Translations under genes and position numbers: made by a program | Shown here: one piece after another, positions 36,294 to 45,162 of the stretch | How positions within the stretch are numbered: the stretch's first letter is position 1 | Layout of the letters: each line of letters opens with the position of its first letter | The notes under the pieces: model-generated | Seen by the model: the letters and a program-made list of their open reading frames with translations, nothing else | Database searches by the model: none | What the model was told of the DNA's origin: nothing | Assembly: GCF_000425465.1 (NCBI RefSeq) | Contig: NZ_AUDM01000010.1 | Span: 62,001-126,000, forward strand | From: Flavobacterium filum DSM 17961 | GTDB lineage: Bacteria > Bacteroidota > Bacteroidia > Flavobacteriales > Flavobacteriaceae | DNA: 64,000 bases | Direction: 5' to 3'

Positions 36294-36314
36294 ATATATA
36301 AACCTAAACAAACA

Positions 36315-37880
36315 ATGGACAGTACATTACTATTAATTATCGCCGGAATTGTTGGAGTTGCTGTGGGTTTTGCAATCGCAAAAGTCATCGAAAAAAGCAA
36401 TGTTTCCAACTTGATTAAAAATGCAAAAAAAGAAGCGGCATCTATTTTAAAAGATGCTAAAGTGGAAGCTGAAAATATTAAGAAAGATAAACTTTTACAA
36501 GCAAAAGAAAAATTTCTGGAATTAAAATCTGAACACGAAAAAGAGATTTTAGCCAAAGACAAAAAAATTGCAGAAGTTGAAAAAAGAACACGTGACAAAG
36601 AATCTCAAGTTTCTAATGAATTAGCCAGAGCAAAAAAATCAGCTGATGATTTTGACGTAAAAATTGCAGATTACAACAATCGTTTAGAAGTGTTGGACAA
36701 AAAGCAGATTGAGCTTGAAAAACTACACAAAAGCCAAGTAGATCAATTGGAAGTTATTTCCGGATTATCGGCAGAAGAGGCAAAAGAACAATTGGTGGAA
36801 AGCCTAAAAGCCGAAGCCAAAACAAAAGCAATGGCTCACATTCAAGACACGCTTGAAGAAGCTAAATTAACCGCTCAACAAGAAGCTAAAAAAGTTATTA
36901 TCAACACCATTCAACGTGTTGGAACAGAAGAAGCCGTTGAAAATTGTGTTTCTGTTTTCAACATTGAATCGGATGATGTAAAAGGTAGAATTATTGGTCG
37001 TGAAGGTAGAAATATCCGTGCGTTAGAAGCGGCTACCGGCGTTGAGATCATTGTTGATGATACTCCGGAAGCGATTATACTCTCTTGTTTTGACCCCGTT
37101 AGAAGAGAAATCGCTCGTCTAGCTTTACATAAATTGGTAACTGACGGACGTATTCACCCGGCTAGAATTGAAGAAGTGGTAGCAAAAACCACAAAACAAA
37201 TTGATGATGAGATTATTGAAGTAGGTAAACGAACCGTTATCGATTTAGGAATCCACGGTTTACATCCGGAACTAATTAAAATTGTAGGAAGAATGAAATA
37301 CCGTTCTTCGTACGGACAAAATTTATTGCAACACTCACGTGAAGTAGCCAAATTATGTGGAATCATGGCAGCTGAATTAGGCTTAAATGTAAAATTAGCT
37401 AAACGTGCCGGACTTTTACACGATATTGGAAAAGTGCCGGATACAGAAAGTGAATTACCTCACGCTATTTTAGGTATGCAGTGGGCAGAAAAATATGGTG
37501 AAAAAGAAGAAGTATGCAACGCAATAGGTGCTCACCACGATGAAATCGAAATGAAATATTTGATTTCGCCAATTATTCAAGTATGTGATGCAATTTCTGG
37601 TGCAAGACCGGGAGCAAGACGTCAAGTGTTAGATTCATACATCCAACGTTTGAAAGATTTAGAAGCGATTGCATTTGGATTTAATGGTGTGAAAAGTGCT
37701 TATGCTATTCAAGCCGGACGTGAATTACGTGTAATTGTAGAAAGTGAAAAAGTTTCCGACGAACAAGCTTCAAAACTATCTTTTGAAGTTTCTCAGAAAA
37801 TTCAAACGGAGATGACGTATCCAGGACAAGTAAAGATTACAGTTATTCGTGAAACAAGAGCTGTAAATATTGCAAAATAA
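36315..37880 (+). CDS. rny: Ribonuclease Y
   Basis: The product is 521 residues. An N-terminal membrane helix ([21 protein letters not shown]) is followed by a long coiled coil (about 30-200), then a KH domain ([31 protein letters not shown]) and an HD domain (HDIGK near residue 376, AHHDEIE) that holds the metal-dependent active site. It starts mRNA decay at the inner membrane. Length is standard. It probably lies in the transcript that also yields the 6S RNA or has its own start in that region. Confidence 0.95.
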   Translation: MDSTLLLIIAGIVGVAVGFAIAKVIEKSNVSNLIKNAKKEAASILKDAKVEAENIKKDKLLQAKEKFLELKSEHEKEILAKDKKIAEVEKRTRDKESQVSNELARAKKSADDFDVKIADYNNRLEVLDKKQIELEKLHKSQVDQLEVISGLSAEEAKEQLVESLKAEAKTKAMAHIQDTLEEAKLTAQQEAKKVIINTIQRVGTEEAVENCVSVFNIESDDVKGRIIGREGRNIRALEAATGVEIIVDDTPEAIILSCFDPVRREIARLALHKLVTDGRIHPARIEEVVAKTTKQIDDEIIEVGKRTVIDLGIHGLHPELIKIVGRMKYRSSYGQNLLQHSREVAKLCGIMAAELGLNVKLAKRAGLLHDIGKVPDTESELPHAILGMQWAEKYGEKEEVCNAIGAHHDEIEMKYLISPIIQVCDAISGARPGARRQVLDSYIQRLKDLEAIAFGFNGVKSAYAIQAGRELRVIVESEKVSDEQASKLSFEVSQKIQTEMTYPGQVKITVIRETRAVNIAK

Positions 37881-37903
37881 ATCAATAAAAAATAAATGAA
37901 AAG

Positions 37904-37932
37904 AAATAGGGTTACTACCCTATTTTTTTTTT
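37904..37932 (+). terminator. Terminator of rny
   Basis: The hairpin aaatagggt / accctattt is followed by at least nine T residues. Confidence 0.9.
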
Positions 37933-37961
37933 ACTTTTAATTCGAATAATTCATTTTAGCA

Positions 37962-39524
37962 ATGAGCGGAGAAACTTCTAATGAAACAAAAACATTGTTC
38001 AAACAATGGCTAGAAAAATTGCAACAAGAATCTTGGCAATTAGAATTACTTATTTCTGGTTTCGCCCTTTTTGGTATTTATTCTTCACGAATATTAATAG
38101 CTGATTTTGGCTTGTATATTGAAAATGATATCTCAAGTGATAATTTAAAATCATTAGTTAAACCCTTTTTTATCATTTTAAAAGTAGGTTGGGTAATTTT
38201 CTTTTTCAATTTATTAGGTCACGTAATCATGAGAGGCTTGTGGATTGGTGCTATCGGCTTACGATATGTTTCACAAGAGATAGAATATGATAAATTTAAT
38301 TACTCAGATATTTTTACCAATTTTTTAAAGAAAAAAGTAGGTAGCTATGATGATTGGATTGAGCGATTAGAGATGTTATGTAGTGTGATATTTGCATACA
38401 CATTTCTACTTTTTGCATTGTTTATGTCATTGGTCATTTTTTTTGTTCCCATAATTATAATTAGGCTTTTATTTGAACTTTTTTTAAATGATTATGCTTT
38501 AAACAGTATTTTTGGTTTAACCGTTTTAGCATATGTTGGTATTGGTTTATTTGTTTTATTTGATTTAATTACTTTAGGAGGTCTTAAAAGAATAAAGGAA
38601 AAATCAATTAGTAAAATTTATTTCTATATCTATCGGTTTTACAGTACAATTACATTATCTTTTCTTTACAGACCTTTATTGTATAACTTTATTGATCATC
38701 CCTACACAAAAAAATTATTTTATTTATCCATACCCTACATACTATTGGTTTTTTTAGGTGGTCAAATGTTCACCAACACCTATAATCCATATGCTCCGGA
38801 CAGAGACACATTATTAGAAACCGGCGAATTACTTGATGACTATTACTATGATGATTTAAGAGAAAAATATTTGGTTGAATATCCCAATGAAGAACGAAAA
38901 ATCAATAAAGAAATCATTAAAAGGATTTCTTTAGAGCATTTTAATATCAGAGAAAATTTTTCATCTGTATTCATCAAAATTACACCTGAACTGATTGAAT
39001 TGCTTGAAAATGACAAATCTTTATCTCCCTATACTACAAAGGGGTTATCCTTTACATTTTTTACCGGAAACGAAATAGATGATCCAACAATTACTTTATT
39101 GGAACAACAAAAATCCAAAATCATTTCGACATTATTAAAAGAAAAAAGAAACCTCAAAAAAGAAAAATCTGATGCACAAAAAAAATTGAAAATTGATAAT
39201 ATAGAACGTAAAGTAGAAATAGAAAAAAAGAAATGGGATAAAAAAATAAAACAAGCAGAAATTGATAAGTCTAATAAAATTAAAAAAGCATTTCTATCAA
39301 GTTTTGAACTATATATTGACGACAAGAGGATTACTAAAGATAACTCCGTTTACTACACCCATCCTCATAAAAATGAAAAAGGATTAAAATGCATTTTTGA
39401 AACCGATTCATTAACCAAAGGATTACATCAATTCAAATTTTATTACAACTATTTAAAAACAGATATTGATGCAAAAAAAATTATTGCAAAAGATTCACTA
39501 ATTTTACCGATGCTAAAACACTAA
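37962..39524 (+). CDS. Large multi-pass membrane protein, unknown
   Basis: The product is 520 residues that I do not recognise. Six or so hydrophobic helices lie in the first 270 residues (about 28-47, 68-95, 135-170, 183-205, 218-240 and 250-268). After them comes a 250-residue soluble part with a strongly charged coiled coil (about 385-435, LLKEKRNLKKEKSDAQKKL). The final segment (FELYIDDKRITKDN ... TDSLTKGLHQFKFYY) looks like a small beta domain. By the positive-inside rule the side of the soluble part is unclear. A DUF4199 gene follows after 5 bp. Confidence 0.8.
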   Translation: MSGETSNETKTLFKQWLEKLQQESWQLELLISGFALFGIYSSRILIADFGLYIENDISSDNLKSLVKPFFIILKVGWVIFFFNLLGHVIMRGLWIGAIGLRYVSQEIEYDKFNYSDIFTNFLKKKVGSYDDWIERLEMLCSVIFAYTFLLFALFMSLVIFFVPIIIIRLLFELFLNDYALNSIFGLTVLAYVGIGLFVLFDLITLGGLKRIKEKSISKIYFYIYRFYSTITLSFLYRPLLYNFIDHPYTKKLFYLSIPYILLVFLGGQMFTNTYNPYAPDRDTLLETGELLDDYYYDDLREKYLVEYPNEERKINKEIIKRISLEHFNIRENFSSVFIKITPELIELLENDKSLSPYTTKGLSFTFFTGNEIDDPTITLLEQQKSKIISTLLKEKRNLKKEKSDAQKKLKIDNIERKVEIEKKKWDKKIKQAEIDKSNKIKKAFLSSFELYIDDKRITKDNSVYYTHPHKNEKGLKCIFETDSLTKGLHQFKFYYNYLKTDIDAKKIIAKDSLILPMLKH

Positions 39525-39529
39525 ATTGT

Positions 39530-40054
39530 ATGAAAAAAATTCAACCATTTCTTAAATACGGAATTATATATGGAATCATTTCTATATGTATTTCATTATT
39601 CACCTTTCATGTTTATTATTTTGGCATGTTGATGCAAACCCTTTTATCTTTTGGTCTTTTAGTGTTATTCCATTATTTTACAGCTAAAGACTATAAAAAA
39701 GAAAATGAAGGTTATTTGAGTTACGGTGAGACATTCAAGTATTTATTTTTGATGAGTGTTATTGGTTTTGCCATCAGTACCATTTATGTTATTATTTATA
39801 TGAATTATATTAATCCTGATGCAAGTGCTTTTCTAACTGAAAAATTAGTGGAAGGAATTGAATCAACCTACAGAACAATGGGATTACCTGAAGAACAAAT
39901 ATTAATTGCAATGGAAAAAATGGAAGAAGAACTCCAAAAAGAAGATCGATTTTCTATTGGCAATATGCTAATGAGCTTTTTCTCAAATTTATTTTTTGTT
40001 GTTTTCTTGGTAGCCATAACTTCTTTATTATTTAAGAAAGTAAAAAAAGAATAA
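39530..40054 (+). CDS. DUF4199 membrane protein
   Basis: The product is 174 residues with about four hydrophobic helices (10-30, 36-48, 72-92 and 145-165). A polar segment rich in Glu/Met precedes the last helix (EQILIAMEKMEEELQKEDRFS), the DUF4199 layout also seen in the copy at 24011. Function is unknown. It lies 5 bp after the large membrane protein and is probably co-transcribed with it. Confidence 0.8.
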   Translation: MKKIQPFLKYGIIYGIISICISLFTFHVYYFGMLMQTLLSFGLLVLFHYFTAKDYKKENEGYLSYGETFKYLFLMSVIGFAISTIYVIIYMNYINPDASAFLTEKLVEGIESTYRTMGLPEEQILIAMEKMEEELQKEDRFSIGNMLMSFFSNLFFVVFLVAITSLLFKKVKKE

Positions 40055-40077
40055 ACCATTTCTAATAAGGAATAATC

Positions 40078-40110
40078 AAACCGTTTTAAAATAGTAAGAC
40101 GGTTTTTTTA
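40078..40110. terminator. Bidirectional terminator
   Basis: The stem aaaccgt / acggttt with a T-run on one side and A-rich sequence on the other lies between the DUF4199 gene and the convergent xerD. Confidence 0.7.
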
Positions 40111-40142
40111 TTTTAACTGAGACTGAAAACTGCAACTACAAA

Positions 40143-41039
40143 CTACTTCCTCGGATGAAACTGATTAACCACTTGTGTTAAGTGTTTACGGTCCAAATGT
40201 ACATAAACTTCTGTGGTAGTAATTGATTCATGACCGAGCATCAATTGAATGGAACGTAAGTCAGCACCGTTTTCTAATAAATGTGTGGCAAACGAGTGAC
40301 GAAACGTATGTGGACTAATAATCTTGTTCAAGTTAATTTTTACAGCCAACTCTTTGATAATAGTAAAAACCATTGCTCTTGTCAATTGCCTTCCTCTTCG
40401 GTTTAAAAACAAGGTATCTTCATGTCCTTTTTGAATGGAAAGATGGGTTCTGATTTGGGTTCTATACAATTGAATATATTTCATTGTAGCGTTACCAATA
40501 GGAACAAAACGCTGTTTATTTCCTTTGCCGGTAATTTTTATAAAGCCTTCGTCAAAAAACAAATCAGATATTTTTAAAGAAATTAACTCCGAAACCCGCA
40601 AACCACATCCGTATAACGTTTCCAACATGGCACGATTGCGTTCGCCTTCGTCTTTTGATAAGTCAATGGCAGCAATTAATGTATCAATTTCTTTAACGGA
40701 GAGAGTATCAGGTAATTTTCTACCTATTTTGGGGGTTTCAATCAATTCCATTGGATTATCTTGGCGATAATCTTCTAAAATTAAATAGGAAAAAAAACTT
40801 TTCAATCCGGAAATGATTCTCGCTTGCGAACGTGGTTTTACTTCTTTTGAAACCGCATAAATAAATTGCTGAATCATTTCTTCTTTAATAGAAATGGGAT
40901 TATCAACACTACTATTTTCCTCTAAAAAATGAACTAACCGCATTAAATCAAATGAATAGTTGTCAATGGTATTGGCAGACATTCCTCTCTCAATTTTAAG
41001 ATAGGATTGAAAACTTTTGATATACGTTGACCAATTCAT
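40143..41039 (-). CDS. xerD: Site-specific tyrosine recombinase XerD
   Basis: The product is 298 residues, the standard Xer length. The N-terminal core-binding domain (SFQSYLKIERGMSANTIDNYSFDL) is followed by the catalytic domain with Arg in YGCGLRVSELISL, Lys in GKGNKQRFVPI, HTFRHSFATHLLENGADLRSIQ, and the nucleophile Tyr in TEVYVHLDRKHL. It resolves chromosome dimers at dif with its partner. The length and lack of neighbouring mobile genes argue against an element integrase. Confidence 0.92.
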   Translation of the reverse strand: MNWSTYIKSFQSYLKIERGMSANTIDNYSFDLMRLVHFLEENSSVDNPISIKEEMIQQFIYAVSKEVKPRSQARIISGLKSFFSYLILEDYRQDNPMELIETPKIGRKLPDTLSVKEIDTLIAAIDLSKDEGERNRAMLETLYGCGLRVSELISLKISDLFFDEGFIKITGKGNKQRFVPIGNATMKYIQLYRTQIRTHLSIQKGHEDTLFLNRRGRQLTRAMVFTIIKELAVKINLNKIISPHTFRHSFATHLLENGADLRSIQLMLGHESITTTEVYVHLDRKHLTQVVNQFHPRK

Positions 41040-41068
41040 TCGTTAAAGTTCGGGAATTTTAGGGAATA

Positions 41069-41096
41069 AAAAAACCACGCTCAAAGCGTGGTTTAT
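41069..41096 (-). terminator. Terminator of the 205-residue beta-barrel gene
   Basis: On the minus strand aaaccacgc / gcgtggttt (41072-41080 and 41086-41094) precedes a T-run. It is nearly the same hairpin as that after the paralogous gene at 41909. Confidence 0.9.
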
Positions 41097-41112
41097 ATTT
41101 ATAACTATTCAA

Positions 41113-41730
41113 TTAGAATTTATAATTAACTCCAAAAGTTACAGCTCTCCAATCTCCACCAAAAGAGAAAGTGTTTGTTTTATCTGCACCGTCACCACCA
41201 TTATCATTAGATGCATAACCTAACACCCCAACACCAGCTTCAATTGAAAAATTAGATGAAACAAAATAATTCATTCCAAAACCTAATCCGAAACCAATTT
41301 CTTTGCTTTCAACTGATGTTTCAGGAGCAAATAATTCACCATCAATAATAAAATATTCATTGTCAAAAGAGGTGTAATTAACACCTAATTCAGCAAATAA
41401 AGAAAATTTACTCGCAGGTGTAAAATAGTAACGACCAAAAGCTCCTAAACCTAAACCTGTATTAGCAACATCTTCTCCGTCAAAATCAAGTTTGTTTGAC
41501 TGATATCCAATTGACCCACCTATTGCAATATTTTCTGTAACAAAATATCCCACTTTAGGCGCCACTTCAAAAGAGTTTACTTTAAAATCTCCTGTTTTAG
41601 AAGTACTAAAAGAAAAAGCTCCTGAAATAAAAAGATCTCCTTTAGCAAATCCTGCTTCGTTAGAAGTTTCTTGTGCATTAGCTGTTCCAAAAGTAGCAAC
41701 TGCTAAAAGTGATAAAATAATTTTTTTCAT
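41113..41730 (-). CDS. Outer-membrane beta-barrel protein (porin family)
   Basis: The product is 205 residues with signal peptide MKKIILSLLAVATFGTANAQ. The rest is beta-strands with alternating hydrophobics and many glycines, and ends with a strand finishing VTFGVNYKF, the C-terminal Phe typical of barrels inserted by BamA. The signal peptide, the final residues and the terminator closely resemble the neighbour at 41909, so the two arose by duplication although the bodies differ. A role as a small eight-strand barrel is likely. Confidence 0.85.
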   Translation of the reverse strand: MKKIILSLLAVATFGTANAQETSNEAGFAKGDLFISGAFSFSTSKTGDFKVNSFEVAPKVGYFVTENIAIGGSIGYQSNKLDFDGEDVANTGLGLGAFGRYYFTPASKFSLFAELGVNYTSFDNEYFIIDGELFAPETSVESKEIGFGLGFGMNYFVSSNFSIEAGVGVLGYASNDNGGDGADKTNTFSFGGDWRAVTFGVNYKF

Positions 41731-41861
41731 GTTTTAATTGTTTTAAAATTTTTGCAAAAATAATAAAAATACTACACAAAGTAATAAAACAATTAAAATC
41801 ATTCTCTATTTTTTATATGTCTTTAAAAACCAATACAATAAAACAAGTATTTATCATTAAT

Positions 41862-41890
41862 AAAAAAACCACGCACTAGGCGTGGTTTTA
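41862..41890 (-). terminator. Terminator of the 166-residue beta-barrel gene
   Basis: On the minus strand the stem aaccacgc / gcgtggtt (41868-41875 and 41880-41887) is followed by a run of T. Confidence 0.9.
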
Positions 41891-41908
41891 AACTATATAA
41901 AAATTCAA

Positions 41909-42409
41909 TTAGAATTTGTAGTTGAATCCTAAATTAATAGAAGAAAAAGTACCTCCATCAACAGCAATTCCTTTGTAACCAGCATAAACCTCAAATTTTT
42001 CAGCTTGGTAACCTACTTTTGGTTGGTATAATAAACCACCATTCATTCCACTTGGGCTAACTCCTAAAGCATAACCTAAATCTAAACCACCGAAAATGTT
42101 ATCAGTGAAAGAATATTGAGCAGTACCAGCAATTGGAATAAGTCCAGCATCTTCAACATCAACTTCAATACCAAATCCTAAATCAACAGTTTTACCCATG
42201 TAATGAGCATAACCAGTAGTTACACCAGCACGGAATTTATCAGCTACTTCCCATGTATAAGCTACATCAAGACCTACTGCTAAAGAGTAAGAATCTTTAA
42301 TGTCACCCATTGGTAAACCAACATTGATACCAGCTTTAAATCCACCATCTTGTGCATTAGCAGTTCCAAATGCTGCAACCGCTAAAATTGATAAAATAAT
42401 TTTTTTCAT
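41909..42409 (-). CDS. Outer-membrane beta-barrel protein (porin family)
   Basis: The product is 166 residues with signal peptide MKKIILSILAVAAFGTANAQ, almost identical to that of the gene downstream. The start of the mature part, GGFKAGINVGLPMGD, and the last strand, SINLGFNYKF, are typical of PorT/OmpX-like barrels. It has its own promoter (42438-42466) and terminator and probably forms a small outer-membrane barrel of unknown ligand. Confidence 0.85.
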   Translation of the reverse strand: MKKIILSILAVAAFGTANAQDGGFKAGINVGLPMGDIKDSYSLAVGLDVAYTWEVADKFRAGVTTGYAHYMGKTVDLGFGIEVDVEDAGLIPIAGTAQYSFTDNIFGGLDLGYALGVSPSGMNGGLLYQPKVGYQAEKFEVYAGYKGIAVDGGTFSSINLGFNYKF

Positions 42410-42437
42410 GTTTTAATTGTTTTATAATTAATATTAA

Positions 42438-42466
42438 CAAAATTAAAAAAAATATTGGTATTTCAA
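42438..42466 (-). promoter_or_regulatory. Promoter of the 166-residue beta-barrel gene
   Basis: Read on the minus strand: TTG (42466-42464), 18 bases, TAATTTTG (42445-42438), 29 bases before the ATG at 42409. Confidence 0.7.
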
Positions 42467-42775
42467 AATCAATAAACTTGAGTTATTAACAAGTTTGTTG
42501 ATAACTTAAAAATGATTTTTAAATATTTAATATACTGATTTTCAATTTATTAATTTAAATAAATTTAAGTATAGTAAAATAAATGTTAAAAAACTTACTT
42601 TTTTACAACAAAGTAAACTTATATAAAACATCAAAATATTCCCATTTTTAATATATATATTTATAAAACTAAATGAATTTATAAACCAATTCAGTTATTT
42701 TTACAAATAATAAACTCAATCAAAATAAGTTATAACTAAAAGAATTCAAATTAAAATCAACTAAAATCTATCACA
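42467..42775. other. AT-rich intergenic region without genes
   Basis: This gap lies between the divergent beta-barrel genes at 42409 and 42776. It is very AT-rich and contains no reading frame that I would trust, no clear hairpin terminator and no second promoter of consensus type. It probably carries the regulatory sites of the gene at 42776, but I cannot point to them. Confidence 0.6.
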
Positions 42776-43318
42776 ATGAAAAAAATCATTTTTATTAGTG
42801 CATTTCTTTTAATTGGCATTTTTCAGGCAGATGCTCAAATGCTAAAATTTGGTGTAAAAGCCGGGGCCAATTTTAATAGCCTAGATGGTGATGATGCTCA
42901 AGGTCTTGACACCTATACTAGTTTTCATTTTGGAGCTTTATTGGAAGTAAAAGTTTTCGAGAACTTTGCCATTCAACCCGAGTTATTGTATTCTTCTCAA
43001 GGAGCAAAAGTAAATGAAGAAAATATTAAGGACATCAATTTTAGCTATATCACAGTTCCTGTATTGGCGAAATTCTATCTCATCACCGATAAATTGAGTT
43101 TAGAAGCAGGACCACAATTTTCGTTTTTGGTAAATGAAAATGTGCCTGATCAATTTGAGTCTAAATCTTTTGATTTTGCCGCTGTTGGCGGTTTAGGATT
43201 TAATTTTACTGAAAATATTTTTGCTCAAGCACGCTACGTAGCCGGTTTAACGGATACTACAAAAGATGCGGAAATCAAAAATCGAGTTATTCAAGTTTCA
43301 GTGGGTTACCGTTTCTAA
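42776..43318 (+). CDS. PorT-family outer-membrane beta-barrel protein
   Basis: The product is 180 residues with signal peptide ending at ADAQ. The conserved FGVKAGANFNSLDG, the IQPELLYSSQGAK strand, and VPVLAKFYLI are characteristic of the PorT/outer-membrane beta-barrel family (OMP_b-brl_2). The final strand is IQVSVGYRF. Whether it is the type IX secretion component PorT or one of the many other members cannot be decided; its short length favours a generic member. The long inverted repeat at 43338 follows it. Confidence 0.82.
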   Translation: MKKIIFISAFLLIGIFQADAQMLKFGVKAGANFNSLDGDDAQGLDTYTSFHFGALLEVKVFENFAIQPELLYSSQGAKVNEENIKDINFSYITVPVLAKFYLITDKLSLEAGPQFSFLVNENVPDQFESKSFDFAAVGGLGFNFTENIFAQARYVAGLTDTTKDAEIKNRVIQVSVGYRF

Positions 43319-43337
43319 GGCATACTGCTTTTTTTTT

Positions 43338-43391
43338 AACCATATAAGGCATATAAGTTTAATTAGCTAAACTTATATGCCTTATATGGTT
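43338..43391. repeat. Perfect 24-bp inverted repeat, 6-base loop
   Basis: Arms 43338-43361 (aaccatataaggcatataag...) and 43368-43391 are exact complements around attagc. It lies between convergent genes (stops at 43318 and 43404), and runs of T flank it on the left. It probably ends transcription in both directions, but it is far longer and less GC-rich than the other terminators in this window. Confidence 0.9.
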
Positions 43392-43403
43392 TAAATTCTA
43401 CTA

Positions 43404-45155
43404 TTACTTTCCTACTTTATCCGAAACAAAACCGCCTTTTGCACTGGATACTTCAACAGTTGCTCCATTCGGATTGCCACTTACAATCCATCTCACTTTT
43501 ACATTACCCATTCCGGAAATATTGGCCACTTTGATGGTTTGTGGTGAATTTTTTTGTTCAGTAAATAAATTTAAATCTTCATTTTCAACTGTCATTCCTG
43601 TAATCACTTTCACCCCTTTCAAACTGATGTAATCAGGACGCTCAATTTTGTTTTTTATGTCATGTGTTGAATGCGTCGGAATGATTCTAGTATTCATAAT
43701 TGTTGCTGTAACCGCTGTTAATCCACCTTGCAATTTCTCTGTTTTAATATCTACAATCTCCAATTTTGGTGTTTGATACGCATGATATAAGGTAAAAGCC
43801 ATGTTTCGATGAGCGTCTTCCTGCAACATAAAACCAGGGTGATTTCTGATATAGTTTTTCTTAGCTCCGCCAATTTCAATTTCGCCAAACTGAGGATGAT
43901 TGAAGGGTTTCCATTCTACATATCCATCACCAAACAACAAATATTTGTCAAATTCATTAAATTCATCATTGTCCCATCTGCTCCAAGAACTTTTTTGATT
44001 GAACAATTTATAGGAAGTCATCAATTCATTACTAAACGTAAAAATTCCTCTTGTAAGCGACAAATAATCAATTTCACCACCATAAACGGTATATAAATCT
44101 TTATGCAAAATGAAATAATTATAACCCGGAATCATTTTTTCACCCAATTTTCCGATGTTATCATACACTTCAATATCTTGTCTGCTATACAACGGATCAT
44201 CTTCTGCCGCACCCGGTCCGCGTAAAAACATTCCACCATAATTATGATAACTTTGAGCTCCTGCAATATTTGGATGTTTGGTGACAAAATCTTTTACTGC
44301 CCGAGTTTCAGGTAAGGTCCCAGGATAAAATAAGGCACCGTTTTGTACATAATTGGGTTGCCAATTCCACCCCCAATCACGATTAGGATCATACGTTCCC
44401 ACTTGATCTTCGTTTACTAATCCATCGCCGTCATTGTCCATTCCTTCGTATCCTAACATTTCATATTCGCCTTTTTCATCACCACGCACTTGATACATTC
44501 TAGTGGGATATTTAGGATCAATTTTAAAACGACCGGTTTTCGATTTGCGTCGCATCATCACAATGTTTCCATCGCTATCTAAATCATCCAATTTATCTTC
44601 ATTTACCAAACCATCGCCATCGTTATCAAATGGTCGCATTCCGGAACGGGAAGTGTTGGAATTGTTTTCTTTGTAAATAAAATTTTCTCTCGCATCCGGA
44701 CTAATGGTTAAAGCGATGTAAAATACTTTTTCTTTCAATAAATTAGCGATAAATTTAACTGAATGAAAGTTTTCTGCAAGATACCAAGCCGTATACATGG
44801 AAACTTCTACTCCTTGTAATTCATTCGCATGAATACCACCATCGATATAAAATCCGGGTTTATTTTTTTCTTCTCCTGTTTTAAAGTCGGTTAAGGTCAA
44901 CACCCAAATGTCTCGTCCTTCAAATGACTTTCCAATGGATTCCATCTTAACCAAATTGGGATACGCTTTTACTAAATCTTTACCAAATTGTGTAATTTGA
45001 GCATAATCATGATAGCGATCCCACGACATTCTAACTTTTGGGTTGGCAGGAGAACCAATGGCTCGCATACCATTTAAATCTTGAGGAGCAATATTTTGAG
45101 CATAAATAGCTGTTGAAAACAAACTGATTAAGGCGAAGTATATTATTTTTTTCAT
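43404..45155 (-). CDS. M14 family zinc carboxypeptidase, exported
   Basis: The product is 583 residues with signal peptide MKKIIYFALISLFSTAIYAQ. The zinc site is complete: H109 and E112 in GGIHANELQG, and H304 in QSYHNYGG. The general-base Glu is E377 in FTFSNELMT. Two inserted acidic loops (DNDGDGLVNEDKLDDLDSDG at about 177-196 and DNDGDGLVNED at 240-250) look like calcium-binding sites. A C-terminal beta domain follows (about 450-583). It should remove C-terminal residues from peptides in the periplasm or outside. It lies 7 bp after a second M14-like gene and shares an operon with it. Confidence 0.9.
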   Translation of the reverse strand: MKKIIYFALISLFSTAIYAQNIAPQDLNGMRAIGSPANPKVRMSWDRYHDYAQITQFGKDLVKAYPNLVKMESIGKSFEGRDIWVLTLTDFKTGEEKNKPGFYIDGGIHANELQGVEVSMYTAWYLAENFHSVKFIANLLKEKVFYIALTISPDARENFIYKENNSNTSRSGMRPFDNDGDGLVNEDKLDDLDSDGNIVMMRRKSKTGRFKIDPKYPTRMYQVRGDEKGEYEMLGYEGMDNDGDGLVNEDQVGTYDPNRDWGWNWQPNYVQNGALFYPGTLPETRAVKDFVTKHPNIAGAQSYHNYGGMFLRGPGAAEDDPLYSRQDIEVYDNIGKLGEKMIPGYNYFILHKDLYTVYGGEIDYLSLTRGIFTFSNELMTSYKLFNQKSSWSRWDNDEFNEFDKYLLFGDGYVEWKPFNHPQFGEIEIGGAKKNYIRNHPGFMLQEDAHRNMAFTLYHAYQTPKLEIVDIKTEKLQGGLTAVTATIMNTRIIPTHSTHDIKNKIERPDYISLKGVKVITGMTVENEDLNLFTEQKNSPQTIKVANISGMGNVKVRWIVSGNPNGATVEVSSAKGGFVSDKVGK

Positions 45156-45162
45156 GGCACAC

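Noticed and set aside
40143-41039. Tyrosine recombinase as integrase of a mobile element
   Set aside because: Length and motif layout are those of housekeeping XerD, and no attachment repeats or cargo genes flank it.
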